Shown here piece after piece: positions 18,128-28,800 of a DNA stretch of 64,000 bases. Numbering within the stretch: the first letter of the stretch is position 1; each line of letters opens with the position of its first letter. The notes beneath the pieces are model-generated. The model made no database searches. It had not been told where the DNA came from and saw only the letters and a list, made by a program, of their open reading frames with translations. The translations under genes and the position numbers were made by a program. Origin of the DNA: Flavobacterium sp. UBA2787 (GTDB lineage: Bacteria; Bacteroidota; Bacteroidia; Flavobacteriales; Flavobacteriaceae); NCBI GenBank assembly GCA_002352205.1, contig DEHZ01000001.1, forward strand, positions 1-64,000, given 5' to 3'.

Positions 18128-19513
18128 ATGAAAAAAATTACTTTACTATTTATCCTTCTGACTTTTTCATTAGGGTTTTCACAGGACCTCTTATTAGGCT
18201 TTGAATCAGGAGAAAGTGGTGGCGTAAATGGAGATCCATTCGGCGGTGGTCCTGCACCAGTTGTTGAAGCAGGTTCAGGAACCAATACTTCACAAGTTCT
18301 AAAAATCACAGGCAATCCGGCAGGCGAACCTTGGCAAGGAATAAATTTAAACCTAACATCACTAGTTAATTTGAGTTCAACCCAGACAATGACTATGGAT
18401 GTATTTTCTGATACACCAATAACATTTTTAGTCAAAGTAACTGGCGGTGTTGGAGGTCCAGGAATTGTAGCTGCTGCAGCATCCCACCCAGGTGGAAGCA
18501 CTTGGGAAGAAGTTTCCTTTACATTCAACACATCGTTGGATGGACAAGCAGCTCCGGCAAGTGGAGTTTACAGTGGTTTTGTAATACACACTTATTGGGC
18601 TCCAGGTGCAGTAGGCTTTTTTAATCCAACTGTGCCTACACCAGCGAGAACTTTTTATGTAGACAATATTAAAGGTCCACTAGGTACTCCACCAGTAGAA
18701 CCAGAACCAGAAACTGCGGCTCCAACTCCACCAAACAGACCAGCAGCAGATGTTAGATCTTTATTTAGTGATGCATATACACCCGTAACAGTGATGGGTT
18801 ACTCAGGAGGTGATGATAATACCTATAATACTTCTTGGTGTCCTGGAACAACTAGTTTAGTACAAATTGAAGGAAATAATACAAATAAAATAACAGGTTT
18901 AGGATGTGAAGGGATAGCTTTTCTTGCAGGTAGATTCGATGCGACTGGATTTACTCGTTTTCACATTGATATATGGACTCCTACTCCAACTCAAGACAGA
19001 GTTTTTAGTTTTAAATTTTCTAACTGGAATAATACAACAGGAGAAACAAATGCTTACGAATATACTGCTACAAACGCAAATGTTTTAACAAGCGGTGCTG
19101 AAGGATCATGGATCTCAATTGATATCCCTTTTTCTGCCTTTAGCTGCATAAATACACCACCGGGCAATGCTTGTCCAAGTGTTTCTGATTTTGCACAATT
19201 TGTTATAACTTCAGATTTAGGTGTTGTATTTTATGACAACTTATATTTACACAAAAACACATTAGGTGTTTCTAGTTTTGAAGCGTCTAATATCAAAATG
19301 TATCCAAATCCAGCAACTACTAACTTTACAATTGAAGCACAAGATTTAGTAAGCAATGTAAGCATTTACAATGTACTAGGTCAAGAAGTAATTAAAAACA
19401 ATCCTAACAATAATCAAGCTACAATTGATATCTCAAGTCTTCAGGCTGGAGTTTATGTTGTAAAAGCAACGATTAATGGAGTTGTTTCAACTTCAAGAAT
19501 CATTAAAGAATAA
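18128..19513 (+). CDS. T9SS-secreted glycan-binding protein
   Basis: 461 residues. Signal peptide MKKITLLFILLTFSLGFSQ. First beta-sandwich module (about 20-190, ending TFYVDNIKG), a Pro/Glu linker (PPVEPEPETAAPTPP), a second module (about 200-380) starting near VRSLFSDAYTPV and ending VVFYDNLYLHK, and a C-terminal type A sorting domain (YPNPATTNFTIE ... SLQAGVYVVKATI ... STSRIIKE). No catalytic motif. The second module is shared with the lipoprotein at 23534, which supports carbohydrate binding. Probably exported to the cell surface by T9SS as a beta-glucan binder. It has its own promoter and terminator. Confidence 0.8.
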   Translation: MKKITLLFILLTFSLGFSQDLLLGFESGESGGVNGDPFGGGPAPVVEAGSGTNTSQVLKITGNPAGEPWQGINLNLTSLVNLSSTQTMTMDVFSDTPITFLVKVTGGVGGPGIVAAAASHPGGSTWEEVSFTFNTSLDGQAAPASGVYSGFVIHTYWAPGAVGFFNPTVPTPARTFYVDNIKGPLGTPPVEPEPETAAPTPPNRPAADVRSLFSDAYTPVTVMGYSGGDDNTYNTSWCPGTTSLVQIEGNNTNKITGLGCEGIAFLAGRFDATGFTRFHIDIWTPTPTQDRVFSFKFSNWNNTTGETNAYEYTATNANVLTSGAEGSWISIDIPFSAFSCINTPPGNACPSVSDFAQFVITSDLGVVFYDNLYLHKNTLGVSSFEASNIKMYPNPATTNFTIEAQDLVSNVSIYNVLGQEVIKNNPNNNQATIDISSLQAGVYVVKATINGVVSTSRIIKE

Positions 19514-19534
19514 CTAAAGTATTTGATTACAAAC

Positions 19535-19567
19535 AAAAGCTGTCTCTTTAAGGCAGCTTTTTTTTAT
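19535..19567 (+). terminator. Terminator after the secreted binding protein
   Basis: AAAAGCTGTCT, loop, AGGCAGCTTTT (one G-U), T run. Confidence 0.85.
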
Positions 19568-19795
19568 TCTAAGTTCTTCTTAATTTTGAGTAAATAAATA
19601 GTAGTATCAAACTCTAATTTTGTGCTTAATTTTTCATTCTAAAAAGAAACTTAAAACAATACCGTTTTACAAATAACGTTCTTTTATCTAATCAATGATT
19701 TTGATCAATCAAAACGATGAATAAATTATTATAATTAATAAAAATACTCATAATCAAATGTTTATAATTATTAAAATCGTAAATAATACTCTATC

Positions 19796-20090
19796 ATGGA
19801 ATATTCATTTGGGAAGCCAATTTAAGTTGTACAGAATAATTTAGATCGCGTTTTTGAATATCTGACACAAAACGACATTTCTTCTAAAAACAAGCTCATT
19901 AAATCTCAAATAAAACAATACAAAAAACAAAAATTCAACTATACACCACCTCAACATTAACGTTTGAATCCTTTTAGAAACAGAAAAAAAAGCTGAATAC
20001 AATCTTTCTAAATTTATTGAATATAGAGATGTAATTCCTTTACAAAAGGGGTTCAAAATTCCTAACACTCAAATAACAAAAATTTTGTAA
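19796..20090 (+). pseudogene. Possible decayed gene, unknown
   Basis: Reading from the ATG at 19796 gives protein-like sequence broken by TAA at 19823 and 19958 and by a likely one-base slip in the A8 run at 19983-19991. Stitched pieces read NNLDRVFEYLTQNDISSK ... KFNYTPPQH, then LNPFRNRKK, then AEYNLSKFIEYRDVIPLQ ... IPNTQITKIL. I cannot name the parent family. The rest of this 876-base gap (19568-19795 and 20091-20389) is A/T-rich, with no gene that I can see; it must carry the promoter of the downstream operon. Confidence 0.35.
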
Positions 20091-20389
20091 ATTCACAGTT
20101 TAAATCCTAAACATAAGGTCTTTAAGCACGAAACGTTAAACTTTGTTAAAGTGAAATTTGAATAGACAAACTATTCTTTATACAAAAAAATCACAATGAT
20201 TTTAAGTGTTATTCTTGATTGTAATAATTAAAATAAGTTCAAAATTCTGAAATTATGTTGGTGTGTATATTTTTTGTTGAGGTTAATATATCAATAATGT
20301 AATATTTCATTACTATTTTTATAGAATCAAAAAATAATCTAGCAACTTTTTATATATTTCATTAATCTTTTTTTAAACTAACAAACCAA

Positions 20390-23300
20390 ATGAAAAAAAT
20401 AATTTTATTACTCCTATTTTGGTGTTATTCTCAATCTATTTTTTCGCAAACAGAAAAAGTGTACGTAGACTCGAATAATTCACAAATGAAACTTAAAGTC
20501 AATGGTAAGGATTTTATGGTAAATGGAATGAATTGGGACTATTTCCCAATCGGAACTAATTACTCCTATAGTTTGTGGAATCAACCCGATGCTATAATTC
20601 AAGAAGCTTTAGATGAAGAAATGGGACTGCTCAAAAACATGGGAGTAAATTCTATTCGTGTTTATACCGGAATTCCAAAAAAATGGATAGAATACATCCA
20701 TTCAAATTATGGGATCTATACGATGCTAAATCATTCCTTCGGAAGATACGGCTTAACATTAGATGGTGTTTGGACCCCAAATACCGAGTATAGCAACGAA
20801 AAAACTAAAAAATTACTTTTAGAAGAAGTAAAACAAATAGCAACTGATTATAAAGATACAAAAGGACTTTTGTTATTTTTATTAGGTAACGAAAACAATT
20901 ATGGATTATTCTGGGATGGTGCAGAAACAGAAAACATTCCGATTGAAGACAGAAAATCAACTGTCAGAGCTAGAGCCATGTATAAATTATTCAACGAAGC
21001 TGCTTTGGCAATGAAAGCCATTGATCCGAATCATCCGGTGGCTTTGTGTAATGGTGATTTACTTTTCTTAGATTTAATTGCTGAAGAATGTAAAGACGTA
21101 GACATTTTTGGAACAAACGTTTACAGAGGTGTCTCTTTTGGCGATTTATTTGATCGTGTTAAAAAAGAATATGGTAAACCAGTCCTTTTTACAGAATTTG
21201 GAGCAGATGCATTTAATGTAATTACCAATCAAGAAGATCAAAAGTCTCAAGCTTATTATTTAAAAGGAAATTGGAAAGAAATCTATGAGAATGCTGCTGG
21301 TTTAGGAAAAGCAGGAAACTCATTAGGAGGTTATACTTTTCAATTTAGCGATGGTTGGTGGAAATTCGGCCAAACATCTGGTTTAGATGTTCACGACACT
21401 AATGCTTCATGGTCAAACGGTGGTTATCAAAAAGATTTCTCTGAAGGAGAAAACAATATGAACGAAGAATGGTTCGGAATTTGTGCAAAAGGCCCAACCA
21501 ACGAAAAAGGTTTATATCAATTATATCCGCGTGCAGCCTATTATTTATTGAAAGATCTACACAAATTCGAACCATATGCACCTGGAGCTAATCTGGAAAG
21601 TATTAATTTACATTTTGGAGATGCACAAATCATGGATGCAGCCTTGCGAGCAAGAGGCGATAAAGCAGCCATGGGAGGAAATGATTCACAGGTTCTAAGA
21701 ATAAGTAATCTTAGAGCGGAGTTTACTACATTTAACACTGGTGGTAGCTTAATTACAACTCCTGAATCAGATAATCCGGATACTAACGAATATCCTAATC
21801 AATTAGGCTTTGATCACATGCAGTCTTACTTTATTGGTGTAGAAGGAAAACCTTCTGCAAACATGACAGCTAACGTAAATGTGAATATATTAGGTCGCGT
21901 AGCTGAAAATCCTATTAATGAAATTTTCTACGAAAACAGAGGTCGTGCACAAAACGTTGAAACCGCAGATGGAAGAGTTTTATCTACTGATATCAACAGA
22001 GTTCAAATATATAATGCTTCTTACAACTGGAACGCTAAAGACTTCGATTTAAGAGGTTTCTACAGAGTTGGTCATTATCATTGGGGTTACGAAGGAGATT
22101 TCTTTGGTCTTTATCCTGAAGCAAACTACGGACCAAATTTAGATATCTACAACGGAGAAACACTTGGTTTTGAGATTGATGGAAAAAGAAGTCTGAAAGG
22201 ATTAAAAGCAGCGTTCGGACCACAATTATGGTGGGGAGCTAACCCGGCTTATTTACTAAAATATGCTAAACAAATCGGAAAATTTAATGTAGCTGCAGTT
22301 TACCACGAAGATATTAATCAAGCCGAAGTTTCTCAATCAGTTTCCTCAATCGCATTTCCAATACCAAAAACACGAAGAGCAACAATTTATGTACAAAGAA
22401 AAATAGGAAGCTTAGGAATCGAATTAGGCGGTATATGGGGAGGAGAACCTTTAAATGGTAGAGAATTTCAAATCATGGATGGTGATGTTGTAAAAGTTGA
22501 TAAAATTAATTCTAAAGATAATTGGGGAGGAAAAGCAAAACTTACCTTTTCAAAAGGAAAATTTAATGCTTATACACAAGGAGCTATACAAGGTCTGGTA
22601 GCTAATGGAGGTGCTGATGCTACACAAACCTTCACTGGTTGGAGATTAAAAGATACTGGAAGCGGAAACCAAATGAACTTCCTAGCTGGTTTCACTTACA
22701 ATGTAAATACAAATCTACAAATTGCACCTAACTTTTTATGGCAAAAGCCATTAGTTGAAGCAATGCCAAACGGTGTAGACGCTCCAGGAAGATTAAGAAA
22801 TATCTTAGACGACCCATTTATAGTTAGAGGAAATAGAGAAACTGTTGGTGGTGAACTTTTACTTACTTATGACCCAACTCCGGGAACTTGGATGTACGAA
22901 TGGAACAATGACATGGTAGAAGATGCAAAATTTGCATTTAGTACTGGTTTTGTTTACCGTCATTTACCAACTACTCAGGATGCTGCAATTGGATTTTTAG
23001 CAAATCGTTCTTCTTTTGCATTTGAAAGATCTGCTCCTGCAAAAGATTTATGGGAATCAAATACAAGAATTGTTTCAAAATTAACTCCGGATTTTGGTTT
23101 AATAGCCAACATCTATTTTGGAAATGGACAAGCCAATGGTGATTCAGAAAGAACAATTAACAGGGTTGGTGGAGATGTAAGAGCTATTTACAGAAAAGTA
23201 AAAGTTGTTACTTCGTTAAAATTAAACGACTGGGGACCATTTGATTACCACAGAGATTTCAACTTAACTTATCCATTACAAAGTGCTTTAGACATTTCAA

Positions 23301-23515
23301 CTTCTATTGGAAAACCAAACTGGTTTATTTTACCGGATACAAGAATTGGAATTATGGGAATTTGGCGTTCACTTGACCAATATTCTCCAAGATATTCTCC
23401 AGCAGCTGTTCCGCCAAACACTTTCCCTGCTGTACCTGAAATAAGTCCTGTTGGATTCGGAAAAGGTAATGAATGGGAAATTAGAACTTACATTCATATT
23501 AATATTGGAAAATAA
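20390..23515 (+). CDS. TIM-barrel glycosidase fused to an outer-membrane beta-barrel
   Basis: 1041 residues. Signal peptide MKKIILLLLFWCYSQSIFSQ. Residues about 25-390 are a clan GH-A TIM barrel (GH2-C/GH5/GH72-like): VNGKDFMVNGMNWDYFP, GVNSIRVYTGIP, the acid/base motif LLGNEN (Glu near 167) and the nucleophile motif LFTEFGAD (Glu near 267). After a short beta region, about 460-1041 has alternating aromatic/polar strands with Gly turns (FDLRGFYRVGHYHWGYEG, LGIELGGIWGG, WEIRTYIHINIGK), like an outer-membrane barrel. A one-chain enzyme-porin is implied. First gene of an operon of eight tightly packed genes running to 35390. Exact family and specificity uncertain; beta-1,3-glucan is inferred from the neighbours. 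Confidence 0.75.
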   Translation: MKKIILLLLFWCYSQSIFSQTEKVYVDSNNSQMKLKVNGKDFMVNGMNWDYFPIGTNYSYSLWNQPDAIIQEALDEEMGLLKNMGVNSIRVYTGIPKKWIEYIHSNYGIYTMLNHSFGRYGLTLDGVWTPNTEYSNEKTKKLLLEEVKQIATDYKDTKGLLLFLLGNENNYGLFWDGAETENIPIEDRKSTVRARAMYKLFNEAALAMKAIDPNHPVALCNGDLLFLDLIAEECKDVDIFGTNVYRGVSFGDLFDRVKKEYGKPVLFTEFGADAFNVITNQEDQKSQAYYLKGNWKEIYENAAGLGKAGNSLGGYTFQFSDGWWKFGQTSGLDVHDTNASWSNGGYQKDFSEGENNMNEEWFGICAKGPTNEKGLYQLYPRAAYYLLKDLHKFEPYAPGANLESINLHFGDAQIMDAALRARGDKAAMGGNDSQVLRISNLRAEFTTFNTGGSLITTPESDNPDTNEYPNQLGFDHMQSYFIGVEGKPSANMTANVNVNILGRVAENPINEIFYENRGRAQNVETADGRVLSTDINRVQIYNASYNWNAKDFDLRGFYRVGHYHWGYEGDFFGLYPEANYGPNLDIYNGETLGFEIDGKRSLKGLKAAFGPQLWWGANPAYLLKYAKQIGKFNVAAVYHEDINQAEVSQSVSSIAFPIPKTRRATIYVQRKIGSLGIELGGIWGGEPLNGREFQIMDGDVVKVDKINSKDNWGGKAKLTFSKGKFNAYTQGAIQGLVANGGADATQTFTGWRLKDTGSGNQMNFLAGFTYNVNTNLQIAPNFLWQKPLVEAMPNGVDAPGRLRNILDDPFIVRGNRETVGGELLLTYDPTPGTWMYEWNNDMVEDAKFAFSTGFVYRHLPTTQDAAIGFLANRSSFAFERSAPAKDLWESNTRIVSKLTPDFGLIANIYFGNGQANGDSERTINRVGGDVRAIYRKVKVVTSLKLNDWGPFDYHRDFNLTYPLQSALDISTSIGKPNWFILPDTRIGIMGIWRSLDQYSPRYSPAAVPPNTFPAVPEISPVGFGKGNEWEIRTYIHINIGK

Positions 23516-23533
23516 TTTTAAAAAATTGAAAAA

Positions 23534-24949
23534 ATGAAAAATAGAAAAATTAATTATTTAGTAAAGACTTTACTCTTAGGATTGGTTTTAGTTACCAGTC
23601 TTAATTGTGAGAGAGATTTGTCCGATGAGGCAACCGATGCGACTTTTGCTAAAACAGCAGAAATTTTCACGGATGATTTTGTGGCCATGGGTAGTAATTT
23701 TTATTTTCCTTACGGAGATTCAAAATTCACAGCTTTTTCTGTTGATTTAGAAGAAGGATATGAAAGTAATTCCTCGGTTCGTATTGATGTACCGAACGCA
23801 ACCGATCCGGAAGGTGCCTACGCTGGAGGTATTTTTAGAATTGATGGTGCCGGTCGAAATTTAACCGGATACGATGCACTAACTTTTTATGCTAAAGCTT
23901 CGCAAGGGGTTACAGTAGGTGAGTTTGGTTTTGGGGAAGATTTTGATCAAAACAAATACATGGCAACAATTACTAACGTGAGTGTTGGAACAAATTGGAC
24001 AAAAATTATCATTCCAATTCCGGATGCTGCAAAGTTATTGCAAGAAAGAGGCATGTTTAGATATGCAGCCGGCACAAATGGCACAAATGGTTTTGGTTAT
24101 ACGCTATGGATAGATGAATTAAAATTTGAAAAATTAGGAACTATCGCTCATGCTCAAGCTTCTATCATGAATGGAAATAATGTGTCTGAAACAACTTTTG
24201 TTGGCGTAAACTCAAATGTAGAGGGTGTGATTTCAACTTTCAGCTTACCTAACGGTACTAATCAAGTAGTAAATTTAAGTACAGCCTACTTAGATTTCAG
24301 CTCATCCAATCCTAATGTAGCAACTGTAGATGCAAATGGTCTAATAACATCTGTAAGTCCGGGAACGGCAGTAATTACGGCTACAATTGATGGCGTAGCA
24401 GCAACCGGAAGCTTAACGATTAACTGTGTGGGTACATTTGTTCACGCTCCTACACCACCGCAAAATCAAGCAAATGTTATTTCGATATTTTCAGATGAAT
24501 ATACAAATGTGCCTGTAAATTACTATAACGGTTACTGGCAACCATGGCAGACTACTGTTTCAAATGATTTTACAGTAAATGGTGATAATATACTAAATTA
24601 TACCATATTTAATTTTGTAGGTATTGAGTTTAGCAGTCCTACCGTTAACGCAACAGCTATGACTCATATTCACTTAGATGTTTTTATTCCAGGTCCTATT
24701 GCTCCCGGAAGAGAACTCAGAGTTATTGTGGTTGATTTTGGTGCAGGTGGAGTTTTTGGTGGTGGAGACGACACAAGACATTCTACAACTTTTACTGCTC
24801 CAACATTAGTTTCGCAAAATTGGATTTCTATTGATATTCCGTTTGCAAACATGCCAAATTTAGCAAGTCGATCTCATTTAGCACAAATTATTTTAGAAGG
24901 TGGCGACGGTTCAGTTCTTTATGCTGATAACATCTATTTTTATAACTAA
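23534..24949 (+). CDS. Multidomain glycan-binding surface lipoprotein
   Basis: 471 residues. Lipobox VTSLNC, Cys at 25. Domains: a CBM11/CBM4-like beta-sandwich (about 50-205: YDALTFYAKASQGV, YTLWIDELKFEKLG), a BIG2 immunoglobulin-like domain (about 230-305: SSNPNVATVDANGLITSV), and a C-terminal module (about 310-471: FVHAPTPPQNQANVISIFSDEY to VLYADNIYFYN) homologous to the second module of the protein at 18128. No catalytic residues evident. Eighteen bases after the barrel fusion, so it probably captures glucan at the surface for it, the role that SusD/SusE-type proteins play elsewhere. Confidence 0.8.
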   Translation: MKNRKINYLVKTLLLGLVLVTSLNCERDLSDEATDATFAKTAEIFTDDFVAMGSNFYFPYGDSKFTAFSVDLEEGYESNSSVRIDVPNATDPEGAYAGGIFRIDGAGRNLTGYDALTFYAKASQGVTVGEFGFGEDFDQNKYMATITNVSVGTNWTKIIIPIPDAAKLLQERGMFRYAAGTNGTNGFGYTLWIDELKFEKLGTIAHAQASIMNGNNVSETTFVGVNSNVEGVISTFSLPNGTNQVVNLSTAYLDFSSSNPNVATVDANGLITSVSPGTAVITATIDGVAATGSLTINCVGTFVHAPTPPQNQANVISIFSDEYTNVPVNYYNGYWQPWQTTVSNDFTVNGDNILNYTIFNFVGIEFSSPTVNATAMTHIHLDVFIPGPIAPGRELRVIVVDFGAGGVFGGGDDTRHSTTFTAPTLVSQNWISIDIPFANMPNLASRSHLAQIILEGGDGSVLYADNIYFYN

Positions 24950-24984
24950 TATAATTTCTAATTTACTTCATAAAAAAACAAAAA

Positions 24985-25800
24985 ATGAAATTAAAATATA
25001 TATCAAATAAAAAAGGATTACTTTTTGCTAGTTCATTTCTATTGCTCTTAGCATGCTCTGAAGACGAAAAACAACAAGTAATTACTAAAACTCAATTAGT
25101 AATGCAGGAGGAGTTTGACACAAACGGAGCTCCAAATCCTGCTTTGTGGAGTTTTGAAATTGGAACGGGTAATAATGGATGGGGTAATAATGAACTACAA
25201 TATTACACTGATAGACCTGAGAACATTGTTATAGAAGACGGTATGTTAAAAATTACTGCTCGTCAAGAATTGTATTTAGGTTCTTCTTATACCTCAGCAA
25301 GAATTTTAACTAAAGGTAAATTTGAACAAAAATACGGTCGAATTGAAGCTCGTATAAAATTGCCATGGGGAAAAGGATTATGGCCTGCATTTTGGATGCT
25401 TGGAGCTAATATTGATGAAGTGGGTTGGCCGCAATGTGGTGAAATAGACATCATGGAATACCTAGGAAATCAACCAACCAAAATATTAGGAACCGTTCAC
25501 GGACCAGGTTATTCTGCAGGTGAATCTGTATCTAAAACATTCACGCTACCCAACAGTAGGTTTGACACCGATTTTCACATTTTTGGTATCGAATGGGGTG
25601 AAAACTATATCAATTATTATGTTGATGATGTTTTATACAACCAAATTACTCCGGCAGATGTTAATGGTGAATGGGTATTTAATCAACCTTTTTATATCAT
25701 CTTAAACATGGCTGTTGGTGGAAATTTACCGGGTTCGCCAAATGCAGATACTTCCTTTCCACAAACGATGTTAGTTGATTACATAAGGGTTTACGAATAA
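24985..25800 (+). CDS. GH16 endo-beta-1,3-glucanase lipoprotein (laminarinase)
   Basis: 271 residues. Lipobox LLLLAC, Cys at 24. GH16 jelly roll with WSFEIGTGNNGWGNNELQYY, GRIEARIKLPWGKGLWPAFW and the catalytic GEIDIMEYLG (Glu near 153 nucleophile, Glu near 158 acid/base; the beta-bulge ExDxxE type of laminarinases). Ends VDYIRVYE. Surface or periplasmic lipoprotein that cuts beta-1,3-glucan internally. Confidence 0.92.
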   Translation: MKLKYISNKKGLLFASSFLLLLACSEDEKQQVITKTQLVMQEEFDTNGAPNPALWSFEIGTGNNGWGNNELQYYTDRPENIVIEDGMLKITARQELYLGSSYTSARILTKGKFEQKYGRIEARIKLPWGKGLWPAFWMLGANIDEVGWPQCGEIDIMEYLGNQPTKILGTVHGPGYSAGESVSKTFTLPNSRFDTDFHIFGIEWGENYINYYVDDVLYNQITPADVNGEWVFNQPFYIILNMAVGGNLPGSPNADTSFPQTMLVDYIRVYE

Positions 25801-25834
25801 TTAAAATCTAAAAAAGTCGGAATTTCAAATAATT

Positions 25835-28800
25835 ATGAGCCAAAGTAGGTATACTATGAATGTTGAAGAATTAAATATAGATACGAAATCAATCTCCATG
25901 GAAATGGTTACAGTCAAGGGTGAAAACTATTATAAAATAGTTAATTCCGATACTATGCGGCCATTTTTCATGAGCATTGTCAGTGATTCCAATCATTGGA
26001 TGTTTATTTCCAGTAATGGAGGATTATCAGCCGGAAGAAAAAATGCAGAATTTGCCCTCTTCCCCTATTACACCGATGATAAAATCACAGAATTTGCCGA
26101 TATCACCGGAAGTAAATCGATTTTTCAAATTCAGTTGGAAGACACTACTTTAATTTGGGAACCTTTTTCCGAACGATTCAATGATAAATACAACATCAGT
26201 AGAAATTTATACAAGAATACGTACGGTAATAAAATCGTATTTGAAGAAATTTTTCATGATTTGCAACTCACGTTCAGATACCATTGGAATTCGAGCAATG
26301 CTTTTGGCTTTGTGCGAACTTCAGAAATTATAAACGATTCAAACAAAAATTATAAAATTACACTGTTAGACGGAATTCAAAACATTCTTCCTCATGGTGT
26401 TGAAAGCGGTTTGCAAGCAACTACCAGTAATTTGGTAGATGCTTACAAACGCAGCGAATTAGAAGAAAACAGCGGATTAGGAATTTTTGCACTTAGTGCT
26501 ATTATTGTTGATAAAGCCGAACCGAGCGAAGCTCTCAAAGCCAACATCGCTTGGTCGTTAGGATTAGAAAATCCAACTTATTTACTATCATCCAAACAAG
26601 TTCCTGCTTTTCGTAAAAATCAAAAGCCAAAAACTGAAACAGATATTAAAGGTGAAAAAGGAGCTTATTTTGTTTCTACTGACTTGAATTTAGAAAATAA
26701 TTCATCTAAAAGTTGGAAAATTATCGCCAATGTCAACCAAAATCAAGCTCAAATAATTGAATTAGCAGAATCTATTTCTAATGATAAATCGCTGGAACAA
26801 AAAGTGGTTGATGATGTAAATCTTGGGACACAAAACCTCATTGCCTTGAATGCAACAGCGGACGGTTTGCAATTTACAGCCGATTCCAGAAAAGATTCGC
26901 GTCATTTTTCTAATGTGCTGTTCAACATCATGCGAGGTGGAATTTTTGATAACAATTATCAAATAGAAAAACACGATTTCACTAATTATCTTTCCAAGGC
27001 AAACAAACTCGTTTTTGAAAAAAACAAGTCATTTTTAAACAATTTACCTAACACGTTCGATTATTCTCATCTACAACAACGCATTGAAAAGTTAGATGAT
27101 GCCGATTTAGTTCGTTTGTGCACAGAATACCTTCCGCTAAAATTTAGTAGAAGACATGGTGATCCAAGTCGTCCGTGGAATAAATTTTCCATCAATACCA
27201 GAAGCGAAATTGACGGTTCAAAAATTTTAGATTACGAAGGAAATTGGCGTGACATCTTTCAAAACTGGGAAGCTTTAGCCTATTCTTTTCCTGAGTTTAT
27301 TGACGGAATGATTCATAAATTCTTGAATGCTTCCACTTTTGATGGATATAATCCGTATCGCGTAACCAAAAGCGGTTTCGACTGGGAAGCCATTGAACCC
27401 GACAATCCTTGGTCGTACATTGGTTATTGGGGCGATCATCAAATTATCTATTTATTAAAATTTTTAGAGTTTATTGAAAAATACCAACCCGGTAAATTAA
27501 ATTCCTATTTTGATAAAGATTGTTTTGTGTATGCTGCCGTTCCTTACACGATAAAATCATACGAAGAAATTCTTCAAAACCCAAAAGACACCATTGGATA
27601 CAGCCATGAATGGGAAGCCAAAATTAATTCCCGAAGAAATGCCATTGGTGCAGATGGTGCGTTGTTAAGAGACAATAACGACGAAATTTATCATGTTAAT
27701 TTGATTGAAAAAATACTGGCTACCGTTTTAGTAAAAATGTCCAATTTCATTCCCGAAGCCGGTATTTGGATGAACACTCAACGTCCGGAATGGAATGATG
27801 CCAATAATGCGTTAGTTGGTAACGGTGTTTCGATGGTAACTCTCTATTATTTAAGAAGATTTTTGAAATTCTTTGAACAATTATTAGAAAATTCAAATCA
27901 AGAAACCATCAAAATTTCTAATGAAATGGTTGAGTTTTATCATGCCATTCGAGAAAATTTGATAGCTTTTCAACCGTTACTTTCATCATCTATAAACAAT
28001 CAAGATAGAAAAAAAATATTGGATGCTTTAGGAAATGCTGCTTCCGATTACCGTCATCAAATTTACAATAGTGGATTTTGGGGTAAAAAGAGAACGCATT
28101 CTATGGCTGGTTTAAAAACATTTACTAAAGTAAGCTTGGCATTCATCGAACACGCCATCAAAGCCAATCAACGACAAGACAAATTATATCACGCTTATAA
28201 TTTGATGTCAATTGAAAACAATGGCGTTACCATTTCCTATTTACCGGAAATGTTAGAAGGTCAAGTGGCCGTTTTAAGTTCACGATTTTTAAACGGAAAA
28301 GAATCGCTTGAGGTTTTGAATGCGTTGAGGAATAGTTCGTTGTATCGCAAAGATCAAGAAAGTTATATTTTATATCCAAATAAAGAATTACCCAAGTTTT
28401 TAGAAAAAAATAGCATCCCAAAAGAAAGAGTTGAATCTTCTGAATTGTTGAAAAATTTACTTCAAAACCAAAATTTTCAATTAATCAATAAAGACATAAA
28501 AGGTGGCTATCATTTTAATGGTAATTTCCATAATGCTAATGATGTTAAAAATGCTTTAGAAGAACTTGGAAAGCAAGAACAATTGAAAGATTTAGTTGCC
28601 AAAGATGCTGAAAAAGTGTTGCAAATTTTTGAACATGTATTCAACCACAAAGCATTCACAGGTCGTTCAGGAACGTTTTATGGTTATGAAGGTTTGGGCT
28701 CAATTTATTGGCACATGGTTTCTAAACTTTATCTTGCTGTTTATGAAGTAACTGAATCAGCTATTGAAAACCAAGAAAATAAAGACGTTATTGACCAATT

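Noticed and set aside
18106-18531. 141-codon minus-strand frame over the secreted binding protein
   Set aside because: Pro/Val-rich shadow of Gly/Thr-rich coding sequence on the other strand.
19841-20068. 75-codon minus-strand frame in the gap before the glucan operon
   Set aside because: Antisense shadow; the plus-strand reading is more protein-like, though broken.
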